Positions 17,270 to 24,816 of a DNA stretch of 64,000 nucleotides are shown here, piece after piece (position 1 is the stretch's first letter; each line of letters starts with the position of its first letter). The translations under genes were made by a program, and so were the position numbers. Source of the stretch: Chromatiaceae bacterium (lineage in GTDB: Bacteria > Pseudomonadota > Gammaproteobacteria > Chromatiales > Chromatiaceae); the NCBI GenBank assembly GCA_024235215.1, contig JACKMU010000004.1:62001-126000 (forward strand). The letters are read 5' to 3'. The notes under the pieces are model-generated. The model was not told the DNA's origin. It did not search any database and saw only the letters and a program-made list of their open reading frames with translations.

Positions 17270-18091
17270 ATGCTGAAAATGAAAGTGATAATCTTTGCTT
17301 GCATGCTGACAGTCGTATTCATTACAAATTTTGCCAGAGCGAATGACGATTCCGGCATCATCATCATTCCGGTGATTAAAGTGCCTAGTGGCGATGCAAC
17401 GGCGGAAGATGTGCTAACGGGTAAGAGTTTTTCAAATGCGAATGCCACTGGAATAAACGGTACCATGCCAGATAATGGGGCAGTCCATCTGATCCCCGGC
17501 ACAACCCTCGAACCCATTCCAGCGGGCTATCACAATGGTTCCGGCAGTGTGGCCGGCGATACTGATCTGGTGGCAAGCAACATCCAAAGCGGTGTGGAGA
17601 TTTTTGGTGTCATCGGCTCCAACTCCTGGAAACCAGATTGCAGCAGTGGCACCCTGAATGGCACTCGTTGGTGTGATAACGGAGACGGATCGGTAACCGA
17701 TTTAACCACAGGATTGATTTGGATGAAAAATGCTTCCTGGGGATTGAGATATCCATTCTGGGGAAATTCTTTATCTGTCACGAATGCACACGATCGAGCG
17801 GCTGTGGTAAAAAACGGGACACCTCCGACACTTACCGATGGTTCTGGCGAAGGGTACTGGCGTTTACCGACATTATCTGAGTTGACTCATTTAGCAAATG
17901 GTGTGGAACAGGTCCGGTCAGACACGCCACGCGCATTTTCCGGCGTGCAGGCAGACAGCTATTGGTCATCCACCACTCTTTCCAGCCCGGCTGCGCACAT
18001 GGCATGGTATGTCGACCTCGATTCCGGAGCCGTGAACTCAGGGTATAAAGCCAACTACAACTATGTGTGGCCAGTAAGGAGTGCGCGGTAA
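17270..18091 (+). CDS. secreted DUF1566 protein
   Basis: 273 residues with a signal peptide (ACMLTVVFITNFARA). Residues about 40-115 contain two copies of a module seen in phage tail and surface proteins (TAEDVLTGKSFSNANATGING; DLVASNIQSGVEIFGVIG). The C-terminal 140 residues are a DUF1566 (Lcl-type, C-type-lectin-like) domain: DNGDGSVTDLTTGLIWMK, YWRLPTLSEL, then YWSSTTLSSP and the terminal NYNYVWPVR. It is probably a surface ligand-binding protein. Start 17270 or 17279 cannot be separated. This fold is a common target of diversity-generating retroelements, but none is present here. Confidence 0.8.
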   Translation: MLKMKVIIFACMLTVVFITNFARANDDSGIIIIPVIKVPSGDATAEDVLTGKSFSNANATGINGTMPDNGAVHLIPGTTLEPIPAGYHNGSGSVAGDTDLVASNIQSGVEIFGVIGSNSWKPDCSSGTLNGTRWCDNGDGSVTDLTTGLIWMKNASWGLRYPFWGNSLSVTNAHDRAAVVKNGTPPTLTDGSGEGYWRLPTLSELTHLANGVEQVRSDTPRAFSGVQADSYWSSTTLSSPAAHMAWYVDLDSGAVNSGYKANYNYVWPVRSAR

Positions 18092-18346
18092 ATACTGATC
18101 CGGTCGCCGCAGGCAATTACTCGCCTACGGCTCCCTCTGTACATGAGACGCCTGTTTCTCGCATCCGGCTCCTCAGACTGTGGAGATGGCGGTCGAGTGT
18201 AAACCGGTCACGGTATTCGTGATCGGACCCGAATGGCGCCAAGTTATTCCGGTGGATTCGAAGCCTGGCGGACATGAAGAGGAAAAAATGCTGGGAAAAA
18301 ATGAAATTCCTGAGACGCTTGTTTTTTCAATCTGCCGAAAAAGGAG
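18092..18346. other. non-coding gap before the phaC terminator
   Basis: No convincing gene, repeat of the upstream coding end, or reverse transcriptase is seen in this stretch between the convergent DUF1566 and phaC genes. Confidence 0.5.
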
Positions 18347-18372
18347 AGGCCGGAGAGGGAGATCTCCGGCCT
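18347..18372 (-). terminator. rho-independent terminator of phaC
   Basis: A perfect 10-bp stem AGGCCGGAGA/TCTCCGGCCT with a 6-base loop. On the minus strand it is followed within a few bases by CCTTTTTC. It lies 30 bp past the phaC stop. Confidence 0.85.
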
Positions 18373-18402
18373 TCCGACACAACAACCGAACCGACTTTTT
18401 AG

Positions 18403-20535
18403 CTATTTGGCCTTGAGCCGCTCGGCCTCCTGCGGCCAGGTCGAGGTGTCGTACCTGGCATAACCCGCTCCTTCACTCAATAACAGCGCTTTGATCTCGT
18501 CTGCTGACATCGCCGCCAGCGCAGCATAGCTGGTGATTCCTCTCTTCTGCAGCACCGCGGACAATTTGGGACCGATGCCGGAGATAGCGGTGAGATCATC
18601 CGCTGCCGCGGCCTGCGGCTCAACGACTGCTTTGATCGTCCAGGCCTTCTCTCCGGTGTCATCTTTCACCGCAGTGCGCTTGGCCGGAGCCGCTTTCGTT
18701 TTATTCGGTTGCGTCACGCCGGCCCTGGTTGGTTTGGGCGGCGCGACCACCGTCTCCCCAAGTCGTTTTTTTACGTAGGCTCCCGGTGCATCTTCCAGTG
18801 CTTTGAAATTGCCACTACCCGGTACACGTGCTGCCACCATTTCGCCGCTCATCGGTGCAATCCAGCGTTGCCACTCAGGCCACCAGGAGCCTGGGAGTTT
18901 TTCCGCACCCGCCGCCCACTCTTCAGGATCTGCCGGCAGTTCATCTGTGACGCGATAGTCATATTTTTCCGCTTCCGGCGGATTGATGATACCGGCAATA
19001 TGACCGGAACCACCCAGGATAAAACGCACCGGGCCTGAGAAGAGCTGAGCACCCGAGTAGGTGGACAACCAAGGAGCGATATGATCCTCCACCGTGGAGA
19101 CGAAACAGCTCGGAACATCCACCGTGGTAAGATCGATCGGTGTCTCTTCGATCGCCAGCTCGGCTTTGCACAGACGGTTGTTCAGGTACATGTTGCGCAA
19201 ATACCAACTGTGCATCTTGGCGGGCATGCGCGTGGAATCGGAGTTCCAGTAGAGCAGATCGAACGGACGCGGATCGTTTCCAAGCAGGTAGTTGTTGATA
19301 TAGAACGACCAGATGAGGTCGTTGGCCCGCATCAGGTTGAAGGCGCCTGCCATCGAAGAGCCTTCGAGATATCCCTCCTTGTTCATCCGCTCTTCGAGAG
19401 AACCGATCTGATCTTCATCGATAAACACGCCGAGTTCCCCAGGTTCAGAGAAATCGATCATCGTGGTGAAATAGGTCGAACTCTTGATTCGCTTGTCTCC
19501 GTGTGCCTTCATGTAGGCCAGTGTGGTGCTCAACAGCGTACCACCGATGCAGTAGCCGATGGCATTCATCTCGCTCTCGCCGGTAATCTGCTCCACCACA
19601 TCGGTGGCGACCAGCACGCCTTCTTTAAGATAAGTATCAAAGCCGATATCGCTGTAGCTTTCGTCTGGATTCACCCAGGAGATAACGAATACCGTATGCC
19701 CCTGCTCCACCAGCCACCTGAGCAGCGAGTTCTTCGGCTGCAGGTCCATGATGTAAAACTTGTTGATCCACGGAGGCACCACCAGCAGTGGCCGTTTGTA
19801 CACCCGCTCCGTGGTTGGTGTGTACTGGATGAGTTGGAACATCCGGCTCTGAAACACCACCTTTCCAGGGGTCACCGCGACATTCTTGCCCAGCTCAAAA
19901 GCGTTGGTATCGGTCATCTGGATCTTGAGTATGCCCTGACCCCGCTCCAGGTCTTCCATCATGTTTTTCAGTCCATGCACCAAGCTTCCGCCCTTGGTTT
20001 CCAAAATCCTTTGCAAGACAGCTGGGTTGGTCGCAGCGAAGTTGGTCGGTGACATCGCGTCCAGCAGACGCTCGGTAAAAAACTGCACCTTCTGTGCAGT
20101 GTGTTTGTCCAGACCATCGACGTCCGCAACCAAGCTGCGCAACCACTGGGAGACCAGCAGGTAGGACTGTTTGATGGTTCGGAAAATCGGCTCTTTGGCC
20201 CAATCTTCATGGTGGAATCGGCGGTCCCCCCGCGCTTCCTTAATCACCGGTTCGGTCTCTATTCCCATCAATCCCATCGCACTGCGTTGATAGAGATGCA
20301 GCGCGTTCTGCCAAAACTCCATGTTTTTCTGGGCCATTTGGGCTGGATTCTGAATCGCCGCGGCAAACCACTCGCGGTAGAGCTCACTGAGATTGAAAGG
20401 ATCCAGATTCATCTGTTCATAGGTTTTGGAAAAATCGGTCATCATATTCTCGACTGTTTTAAAGTTCTGCAGCAGACCCTCAGTCAACTTTTCAATATCG
20501 AGATTATTGAAATCCAGTGCGGTTGATTCTCTCAT
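18403..20535 (-). CDS. phaC: class I poly(3-hydroxyalkanoate) synthase with C-terminal HhH extension
   Basis: Polymerises hydroxyacyl-CoA into storage polyester on the granule surface. 710 residues, against about 590 for usual class I enzymes. The lipase-like box GYCIGG carries the catalytic cysteine at about residue 329; the acidic residue (VEDHIAPW) and histidine (GGSGHIAGI) of the triad are also visible. The excess length is a C-terminal tail: a Lys/Ala/Pro-rich linker (about 590-640) and a helix-hairpin-helix domain from about 645 (AISGIGPKLSAVLQKRGI). Such HhH domains usually bind DNA or mediate contacts. The phasin gene lies upstream on the same strand, with a terminator between. Confidence 0.95.
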   Translation of the reverse strand: MRESTALDFNNLDIEKLTEGLLQNFKTVENMMTDFSKTYEQMNLDPFNLSELYREWFAAAIQNPAQMAQKNMEFWQNALHLYQRSAMGLMGIETEPVIKEARGDRRFHHEDWAKEPIFRTIKQSYLLVSQWLRSLVADVDGLDKHTAQKVQFFTERLLDAMSPTNFAATNPAVLQRILETKGGSLVHGLKNMMEDLERGQGILKIQMTDTNAFELGKNVAVTPGKVVFQSRMFQLIQYTPTTERVYKRPLLVVPPWINKFYIMDLQPKNSLLRWLVEQGHTVFVISWVNPDESYSDIGFDTYLKEGVLVATDVVEQITGESEMNAIGYCIGGTLLSTTLAYMKAHGDKRIKSSTYFTTMIDFSEPGELGVFIDEDQIGSLEERMNKEGYLEGSSMAGAFNLMRANDLIWSFYINNYLLGNDPRPFDLLYWNSDSTRMPAKMHSWYLRNMYLNNRLCKAELAIEETPIDLTTVDVPSCFVSTVEDHIAPWLSTYSGAQLFSGPVRFILGGSGHIAGIINPPEAEKYDYRVTDELPADPEEWAAGAEKLPGSWWPEWQRWIAPMSGEMVAARVPGSGNFKALEDAPGAYVKKRLGETVVAPPKPTRAGVTQPNKTKAAPAKRTAVKDDTGEKAWTIKAVVEPQAAAADDLTAISGIGPKLSAVLQKRGITSYAALAAMSADEIKALLLSEGAGYARYDTSTWPQEAERLKAK

Positions 20536-20734
20536 GCTCAGCTCATCCTCGGTCTAGTTATCTCTCACGTCGTGTCAACTCGGTTCTCTGCGGACACGGT
20601 TCTTCGTCTGGTTTCTGACTGCTAGCCGGACAAAGCAGGCTGGCAGATGATCCTTTCAGATACAGCAATTTATCACGGCCGGACCGTTTAAGGGTCGTCT
20701 CCCGAGGGCACTTTTCCCACCTGCATAAAACAGA

Positions 20735-20770
20735 CTGGCCTCTCCCGCCAGCTGACTTGGGAGAGGCCAG
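20735..20770 (-). terminator. terminator between phasin and phaC
   Basis: A perfect 12-bp stem CTGGCCTCTCCC/GGGAGAGGCCAG with a 12-base loop, followed on the minus strand by TCTGTTTTATG. It would cut most phasin transcripts before phaC, giving the usual excess of phasin over synthase. Confidence 0.8.
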
Positions 20771-20784
20771 AGAGTTCAAGTTGC

Positions 20785-21255
20785 TCAGCCCAGTTTGCTG
20801 ATGGCCTCTTTGATCTCCTTGATGCTGGCCAGAAAACGCTCATTGACCTGCTTCATCACCGCTTCCTGACTGCTCTTGACCAGTTCGCTCAACTCAGCCG
20901 AGTTGGCCAGCGCCTTTTCAACGGCTGAATGGATCAGCTCTGCCTGTTTCTCGGCCAGATCCTTCGGATTGGCGGAGCTGGCCAGCCCTTTGGCTGCCTC
21001 GGTGGCATCCGCCATAGCCTGTTGCAGCATCTCCGATTGACACTTCAAAAGTTCCTGAGTACCGGAAAAGGCGGCCTGGTTGGCACTCACCAGCGCTTCC
21101 ATGTTCTTTTTCTGCGACTCCAGGAAAGCGGCGCTGTCGAAATTGGGCAGCTGATAAGCACTGAAAGCACCCTGCATCTGCTTAACGAATGCCTGGGGAT
21201 CATAGCTCTTGAGCAGGCTGGTGAAGTCGAAGGGGTTGTTCTTCTGCGATGTCAT
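20785..21255 (-). CDS. phaP: phasin family protein
   Basis: Granule-coating protein of 156 residues of the phasin_2 type. It is all helical, with amphipathic segments such as LESQKKNMEALVSANQAAFSG and EMLQQAMADATEAAKGLASS, and no cysteine-based or catalytic motifs. ATG 21255 (MTSQKNNPFDF) is the normal phasin start with AGGA-like sequence upstream; the longer frame to 21372 reads through the promoter and its inverted repeat and is rejected. It is followed by a strong terminator and then phaC. A strong sigma-70 promoter and a PhaR-like box precede it. Confidence 0.92.
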   Translation of the reverse strand: MTSQKNNPFDFTSLLKSYDPQAFVKQMQGAFSAYQLPNFDSAAFLESQKKNMEALVSANQAAFSGTQELLKCQSEMLQQAMADATEAAKGLASSANPKDLAEKQAELIHSAVEKALANSAELSELVKSSQEAVMKQVNERFLASIKEIKEAISKLG

Positions 21256-21295
21256 GGTGTCTGTCCTATCGATGTTGATTAAAAACTGTTGTGAT

Positions 21296-21310
21296 TGCTG
21301 CACTGCACAA
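21296..21310 (-). promoter_or_regulatory. candidate PhaR operator of the phasin gene
   Basis: TGCTGCACTGCACAA on the plus strand. It contains CTGC-N3-GCA, close to the TGC-rich site described for PhaR of PHA-producing bacteria, and would cover about +5 to +20 of the phasin transcript. No phaR gene is in the window, so the regulator is inferred. Confidence 0.4.
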
Positions 21311-21321
21311 TACTGGATTGT

Positions 21322-21350
21322 ATTATCGGAAGAACGATGGATGCGGTCAA
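21322..21350 (-). promoter_or_regulatory. sigma-70 promoter of the phasin gene
   Basis: Minus strand: TTGACC (21350-21345), a 17-base spacer, then GATAAT (21327-21322). This is near consensus with ideal spacing. The start of transcription would be near 21315, about 60 bases before the phasin ATG. The -35 box lies inside one arm of the large inverted repeat. Confidence 0.7.
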
Positions 21351-21387
21351 GTTTTTTTTGTGCGGTGCACAAAAAAAACTTGACCGC
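21343..21387. repeat. 21-bp perfect inverted repeat overlapping the phasin -35 box
   Basis: Arms 21343-21363 and 21367-21387 are exact complements over 21 bases around a 3-base GGT loop. Each arm has GCGGTCAAG, a run of eight T (or A), and GTGC. Centre: TTGTGCGGTGCACAA. Both arms contain TTGACC in one orientation or the other. It may be an operator, a cruciform, or a bidirectional terminator. Confidence 0.85.
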
Positions 21388-21669
21388 TTGCTTGTATGGC
21401 TTTTCCGTTCTCTCTCAGGCGGTTGGGGATCCTACTCTGGCAGTTTGGAATGAAAATTAAAGGTAATGGATGCAGATAGTGAAACTAACCTGCTTTTACG
21501 ACCCACGACTGCGCAAGCCGTTCCTCTGTCTTGGTGAACATCACGCTTTTTTAACCTGTCCGACTCTCCACAACCCGCAGTAAAATGTGTTGGACGACAC
21601 TCCCTGTATGAAGTTGTTTCCCCGGATTCCAGAGTGGTACAGGGAAACACCTTCGACTGTCATTTTGCG
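21388..21669. other. non-coding gap upstream of the phasin control region
   Basis: No convincing gene or repeat found between the phasin control region and the small conserved gene that ends at 21670. Confidence 0.45.
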
Positions 21670-21936
21670 TCAACAGACTGCTTGCGGATGGGTATCCACA
21701 AAGTGTTTGAGTACGAGTTTCAGCGTAATTGCGTGACGCTTGTCACCCCGTTTCTCAGCCATCTCGATATCATCCAGAATAATCCGTCTTATTCTGGGTA
21801 CTCCATCATCCGTATGGATCAGATAGCATCCAAGTTCGGTAGCAACGATTTCCGGAATATGCTCGTGCTCTGCTATCGCCTCCACCTCCTCTTCAGTCAG
21901 TTCACACAGACCTACACAATCCTCATAAGTCAACAT
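21670..21936 (-). CDS. small conserved hypothetical protein
   Basis: An 88-residue, acidic, soluble protein. I cannot name it. The N-terminal half is strongly acidic (YEDCVGLCELTEEEVEAIAEHE) and the C-terminal half basic-amphipathic (KRGDKRHAITLKLVLKHFV). There is no signal peptide. ATG 21936 has a strong ribosome site (GGGAGGTG, 6 bases upstream); the GTG at 21954 lies upstream of it. The two cysteines (CVGLC) could bind a metal, though this is only a spacing argument. It stands alone between phasin and DUF484. Confidence 0.7.
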   Translation of the reverse strand: MLTYEDCVGLCELTEEEVEAIAEHEHIPEIVATELGCYLIHTDDGVPRIRRIILDDIEMAEKRGDKRHAITLKLVLKHFVDTHPQAVC

Positions 21937-22262
21937 CTCATTCACCTCCCTCACGCTCTCCTGACTTTAAGGTTAGTGCTACGTGATCTTCATCTAAAGA
22001 CCCTGCAGGACGATGTTTGCTTTTGCATGATCCATATCAACAGACATGCCTTTTTCAGCTTATTTTCCAGTGATAAAAGTCGCAGCATTTTTCACTGAAT
22101 CCAGGTGAACCGCACCGATTTTCAAGCGAAGTGAAGGTAAGGTACACTTTCGGCAGTGCGCCGCAGTGCGCAGCCAAAGCATGTGGTAAGATGGAGTGGA
22201 ATCAAACGGCCCGTGTGGATAAATGGAGTGACGGATCGCATCCATGAGGGGAGAATCGGAAT
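21937..22262. other. divergent gap upstream of DUF484
   Basis: No gene seen. It must hold promoters for the divergent small hypothetical gene and the DUF484-xerC unit. A short tandem GCAGTGCGCC/GCAGTGCGCA repeat is present near 22155-22174. Confidence 0.4.
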
Positions 22263-22943
22263 ATGAACCTGCAGTCTGAACAACCCTGTGAAACGGAAGA
22301 CCGTGATGAATTGGTTTCGATTCATCTGAAGGATAATCCGGATTATTTTCTCCGCCATCCCGAAATATTGAAACATCTGGAACTCCCACACAGCAGTGGT
22401 GATGCGGTCTCACTGATCGAACGACAGGTCAAGGTATTGCGTGAAGAGGCTGCCAGCTATCAGCACAAGCTGGAAAAACTGATCAGTGTCGCCAAGGAGA
22501 ACGAAGAACTCAACCGACGTCTTCATCATCTCACCCTGACCTTGATCGCTGCTGCCACTTTCGACGAAGTGGTCAACGCGCTGGAAGATGAGTTTCACGA
22601 TGATTTTCAGGCAGAGGCGATGGAACTGCACCTCTTCTCGGCCGCGAAAGCCGATCGTGAACTCAATCCTGATCTCGATGGCTTTGCCCAATTCCTCGAT
22701 GCTGCGGTACCTCAATGCGGCCATCTTCCGCATGCCAAACTCGAATATCTGTTCGGACCACAGGCCGCGCAAATCCGCTCTACCGCGTTGATTCCGATCA
22801 AAGCCCAGGGACTGCTCGGACTGCTAGCCTTCGGTAGTAACAGCGACCACCGCTTTCACCCCGAGATGGGCACAGAATACCTGACCCGTCTGGGGGAGAT
22901 CGTCAGCAAAACGCTAGAGGTGGTGTCGGAACCCGGTCTTTGA
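22263..22943 (+). CDS. DUF484 family protein
   Basis: 226 residues. The N-terminus has the DUF484 signature (VSIHLKDNPDYFLRHPEIL, then LPHSSGDAVSLIERQVKVLR); the rest is a GAF-like fold with a central coiled segment (about 60-90). Its function is not established; it is nearly always found between dapF and xerC in gammaproteobacteria, which is the main reason for the call. GGGGAG lies upstream of the ATG. Its stop overlaps the TTG start of xerC (TTGA), so the two are translationally coupled. Confidence 0.9.
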   Translation: MNLQSEQPCETEDRDELVSIHLKDNPDYFLRHPEILKHLELPHSSGDAVSLIERQVKVLREEAASYQHKLEKLISVAKENEELNRRLHHLTLTLIAAATFDEVVNALEDEFHDDFQAEAMELHLFSAAKADRELNPDLDGFAQFLDAAVPQCGHLPHAKLEYLFGPQAAQIRSTALIPIKAQGLLGLLAFGSNSDHRFHPEMGTEYLTRLGEIVSKTLEVVSEPGL

Positions 22944-23851
22944 CACCGCCTCCCCCCCTGCAGGATTGGCTGGCGCGTTTTGTTCGCTACCTGCGCCATG
23001 AGCGACGGCTCTCCGAGTACACTGTGAGCAGTTATCAGCGGGATCTCGAACGCGCAGCCCGCTGGTGCAACGAGCGCGGCCTGCACTGCTGGGCCGATCT
23101 CAGCCAGCAGCATGTCCGTGAACTGGTTGCCGGCCGTCACCGTGTCGGTATCTCCGGCAAGAGCCTGCAGCGCGAACTCTCCGCGCTACGCAGTCTGTTT
23201 CGCTATCTGGTGCGGGAAGAGGAGGTGGTGCTGAACCCGGTTCAGGGAGTCAGGGCACCGAAAGTCCGTTGTCGCCTGCCGATTACACTCGACGTCGACC
23301 AGCTGGGCCGATTGCTCGACGTGGGCGCCACCACACCCCTGGAAGTGCGTGATCTGGCGATGATGGAGCTGTTCTACTCCTCTGGCCTGCGTCTGGCGGA
23401 ACTGATCTCGCTCGAGCTGCAGCAGATCTCAACAGACGACCCGATACTGGTAGTAACCGGTAAAGGTGCGAAAACCAGGCGGGTTCCGATCGGCAGCATG
23501 GCGCTGCAGGCGCTGCAGCGCTGGATCCGGGTGCGCCCGGAACTCGCTGCTGTTGATGAAACAGCACTGTTCGTCAGCCGCAGGGGGCACCGTATCCACC
23601 CACGCACGGTACAACAGCGGATCACACGCTGGGGGGTGGCTAATAGTGCCGCCGGCCACTTACATCCGCATCTGCTGCGCCACTCGTTCGCCAGCCATCT
23701 GCTGGAGTCGTCAGGAGACCTGCGCGCGGTACAGGAGTTGCTTGGCCATGCGGATATCAGTACCACCCAGATATACACTCACCTGGATTTTCAACACCTT
23801 GCCCAAGTCTACGACAACACCCACCCGCGTGCCCGAAAAAAACGCAGCTGA
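22940..23851 (+). CDS. xerC: tyrosine recombinase XerC
   Basis: Site-specific recombinase that, with XerD, resolves chromosome dimers at dif. 303 residues. The N-terminal SAM-like DNA-binding domain (FVRYLRHERRLSEYTVSSYQ) and the catalytic domain are complete: Arg in GLRLAELI, HPHLLRHSFASHLL (H-x2-R), LGHADISTTQIYTH with the terminal His and the nucleophile Tyr. The start is a TTG (22940) overlapping the DUF484 stop; no ATG fits. A heat-shock promoter for hslVU begins 36 bp past its stop. Confidence 0.95.
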   Translation: MTPPPPLQDWLARFVRYLRHERRLSEYTVSSYQRDLERAARWCNERGLHCWADLSQQHVRELVAGRHRVGISGKSLQRELSALRSLFRYLVREEEVVLNPVQGVRAPKVRCRLPITLDVDQLGRLLDVGATTPLEVRDLAMMELFYSSGLRLAELISLELQQISTDDPILVVTGKGAKTRRVPIGSMALQALQRWIRVRPELAAVDETALFVSRRGHRIHPRTVQQRITRWGVANSAAGHLHPHLLRHSFASHLLESSGDLRAVQELLGHADISTTQIYTHLDFQHLAQVYDNTHPRARKKRS

Positions 23852-23887
23852 GGCTGTTACCAGCCAGCCGGCGGTGAACAACCGGTA

Positions 23888-23915
23888 CTTGAAATAGAAA
23901 CTGAACTCCCCAACC
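23888..23915 (+). promoter_or_regulatory. heat-shock (sigma-32) promoter of hslVU
   Basis: CTTGAAA (23888-23894), a 13-base spacer, then CCCCAACC (23908-23915). This is a close match to the sigma-32 consensus CTTGAAA-N11..16-CCCCATNT. Transcription would begin near 23922, leaving a leader of about 335 bases before hslV. Confidence 0.75.
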
Positions 23916-24258
23916 TTGATCGGTTAGAATTGACCGGGTGAACGACCGGTTCGCCCCATTACCCCTCGGATTCGCACACGTTTCCTCGTTGCAGTGAACA
24001 ACCCGATACGTAACGGGAATCGGAAGTGAGGTGGCGGACCACCATGGTGCCGACCGAATGGAATACGCTCCTGTCGTCCCAACGCATGCCGGAATGATGC
24101 TGTCAAGGAGATAATCAGTAACAGTCAGTGCCGGGAGGAGCGGAGTAATCGCTGGGGAAGTTTCGGGTTGAACACCCCGCGTTCACTTAACCGAATTCAC
24201 AGAACCGCCTGTCGCATCCAGCGGTTGTGATCAGAAGATCAAAAATGAGGTAAACAGC
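23916..24258 (+). other. long leader of hslVU
   Basis: No convincing small gene. Short frames from the ATGs near 24043 and 24058 close within about 20 codons. A GGTGGCGGACCACC palindrome lies near 24030. Role of the long leader unknown. Confidence 0.4.
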
Positions 24259-24804
24259 GTGGAGCCAATCAAAGGCACAACAATTCTCTCTATCCGACGC
24301 AACGGCAAGGTGGTGATCGGTGGGGATGGCCAAGTCTCGATGGGAAACACGGTAATGAAGGGAAACGCGCGCAAGGTACGCCGACTCTATCAGGAGAAAG
24401 TGTTGGCCGGATTCGCCGGAGCCACCGCGGACGCCTTTACCCTGTTTGAACGGTTTGAAGGTAAACTGGAGAAGTATCATGGCCACCTGACCCGCGCTGC
24501 GGTCGAACTGGCGAAGGATTGGCGTACCGACCGCTCTCTGCGACGGCTGGAGGCGCTGCTGGTCGTCGCCGACCGCAGGAGTTCGCTGATCATCACCGGC
24601 ACCGGCGACGTGATCGAACCGGAGGAGAGCCTGATGGCGATCGGTTCCGGCGGCCCGTTCGCATTGGCCGCCGCCCGGGCGCTGCTGCAGAACACCAACC
24701 TGAATGCACCTGAAATCGTGGAGAAAGCGCTGGGAATCGCCGCCGACATCTGCGTCTATACCAATCATAATCTGACTATCGAGGAGTTGGACGCCGAACT
24801 ATGA
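24259..24804 (+). CDS. hslV: ATP-dependent protease subunit HslV
   Basis: Proteasome-like peptidase of the HslUV (ClpYQ) heat-shock protease; works in the cytoplasm with HslU. 181 residues. The N-terminal-nucleophile threonine is at residue 7 or 8 (EPIKGTTILSIRRNG), so a 6-residue propeptide must be removed, unlike E. coli where it is residue 2. GGDGQVSMGN and IGSGGPFALAAARAL are family motifs. The start is GTG. hslU begins 12 bases after it. Confidence 0.97.
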   Translation: MEPIKGTTILSIRRNGKVVIGGDGQVSMGNTVMKGNARKVRRLYQEKVLAGFAGATADAFTLFERFEGKLEKYHGHLTRAAVELAKDWRTDRSLRRLEALLVVADRRSSLIITGTGDVIEPEESLMAIGSGGPFALAAARALLQNTNLNAPEIVEKALGIAADICVYTNHNLTIEELDAEL

Positions 24805-24816
24805 GCGTCTTCTGTC

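Noticed and set aside
17940..18400. Diversity-generating retroelement
   Set aside because: The DUF1566 end fits a variable region, but no template repeat or reverse transcriptase frame is present in the window.
19081..20052. 323-codon plus-strand frame
   Set aside because: Antisense to phaC; His-rich low-similarity product typical of a shadow.
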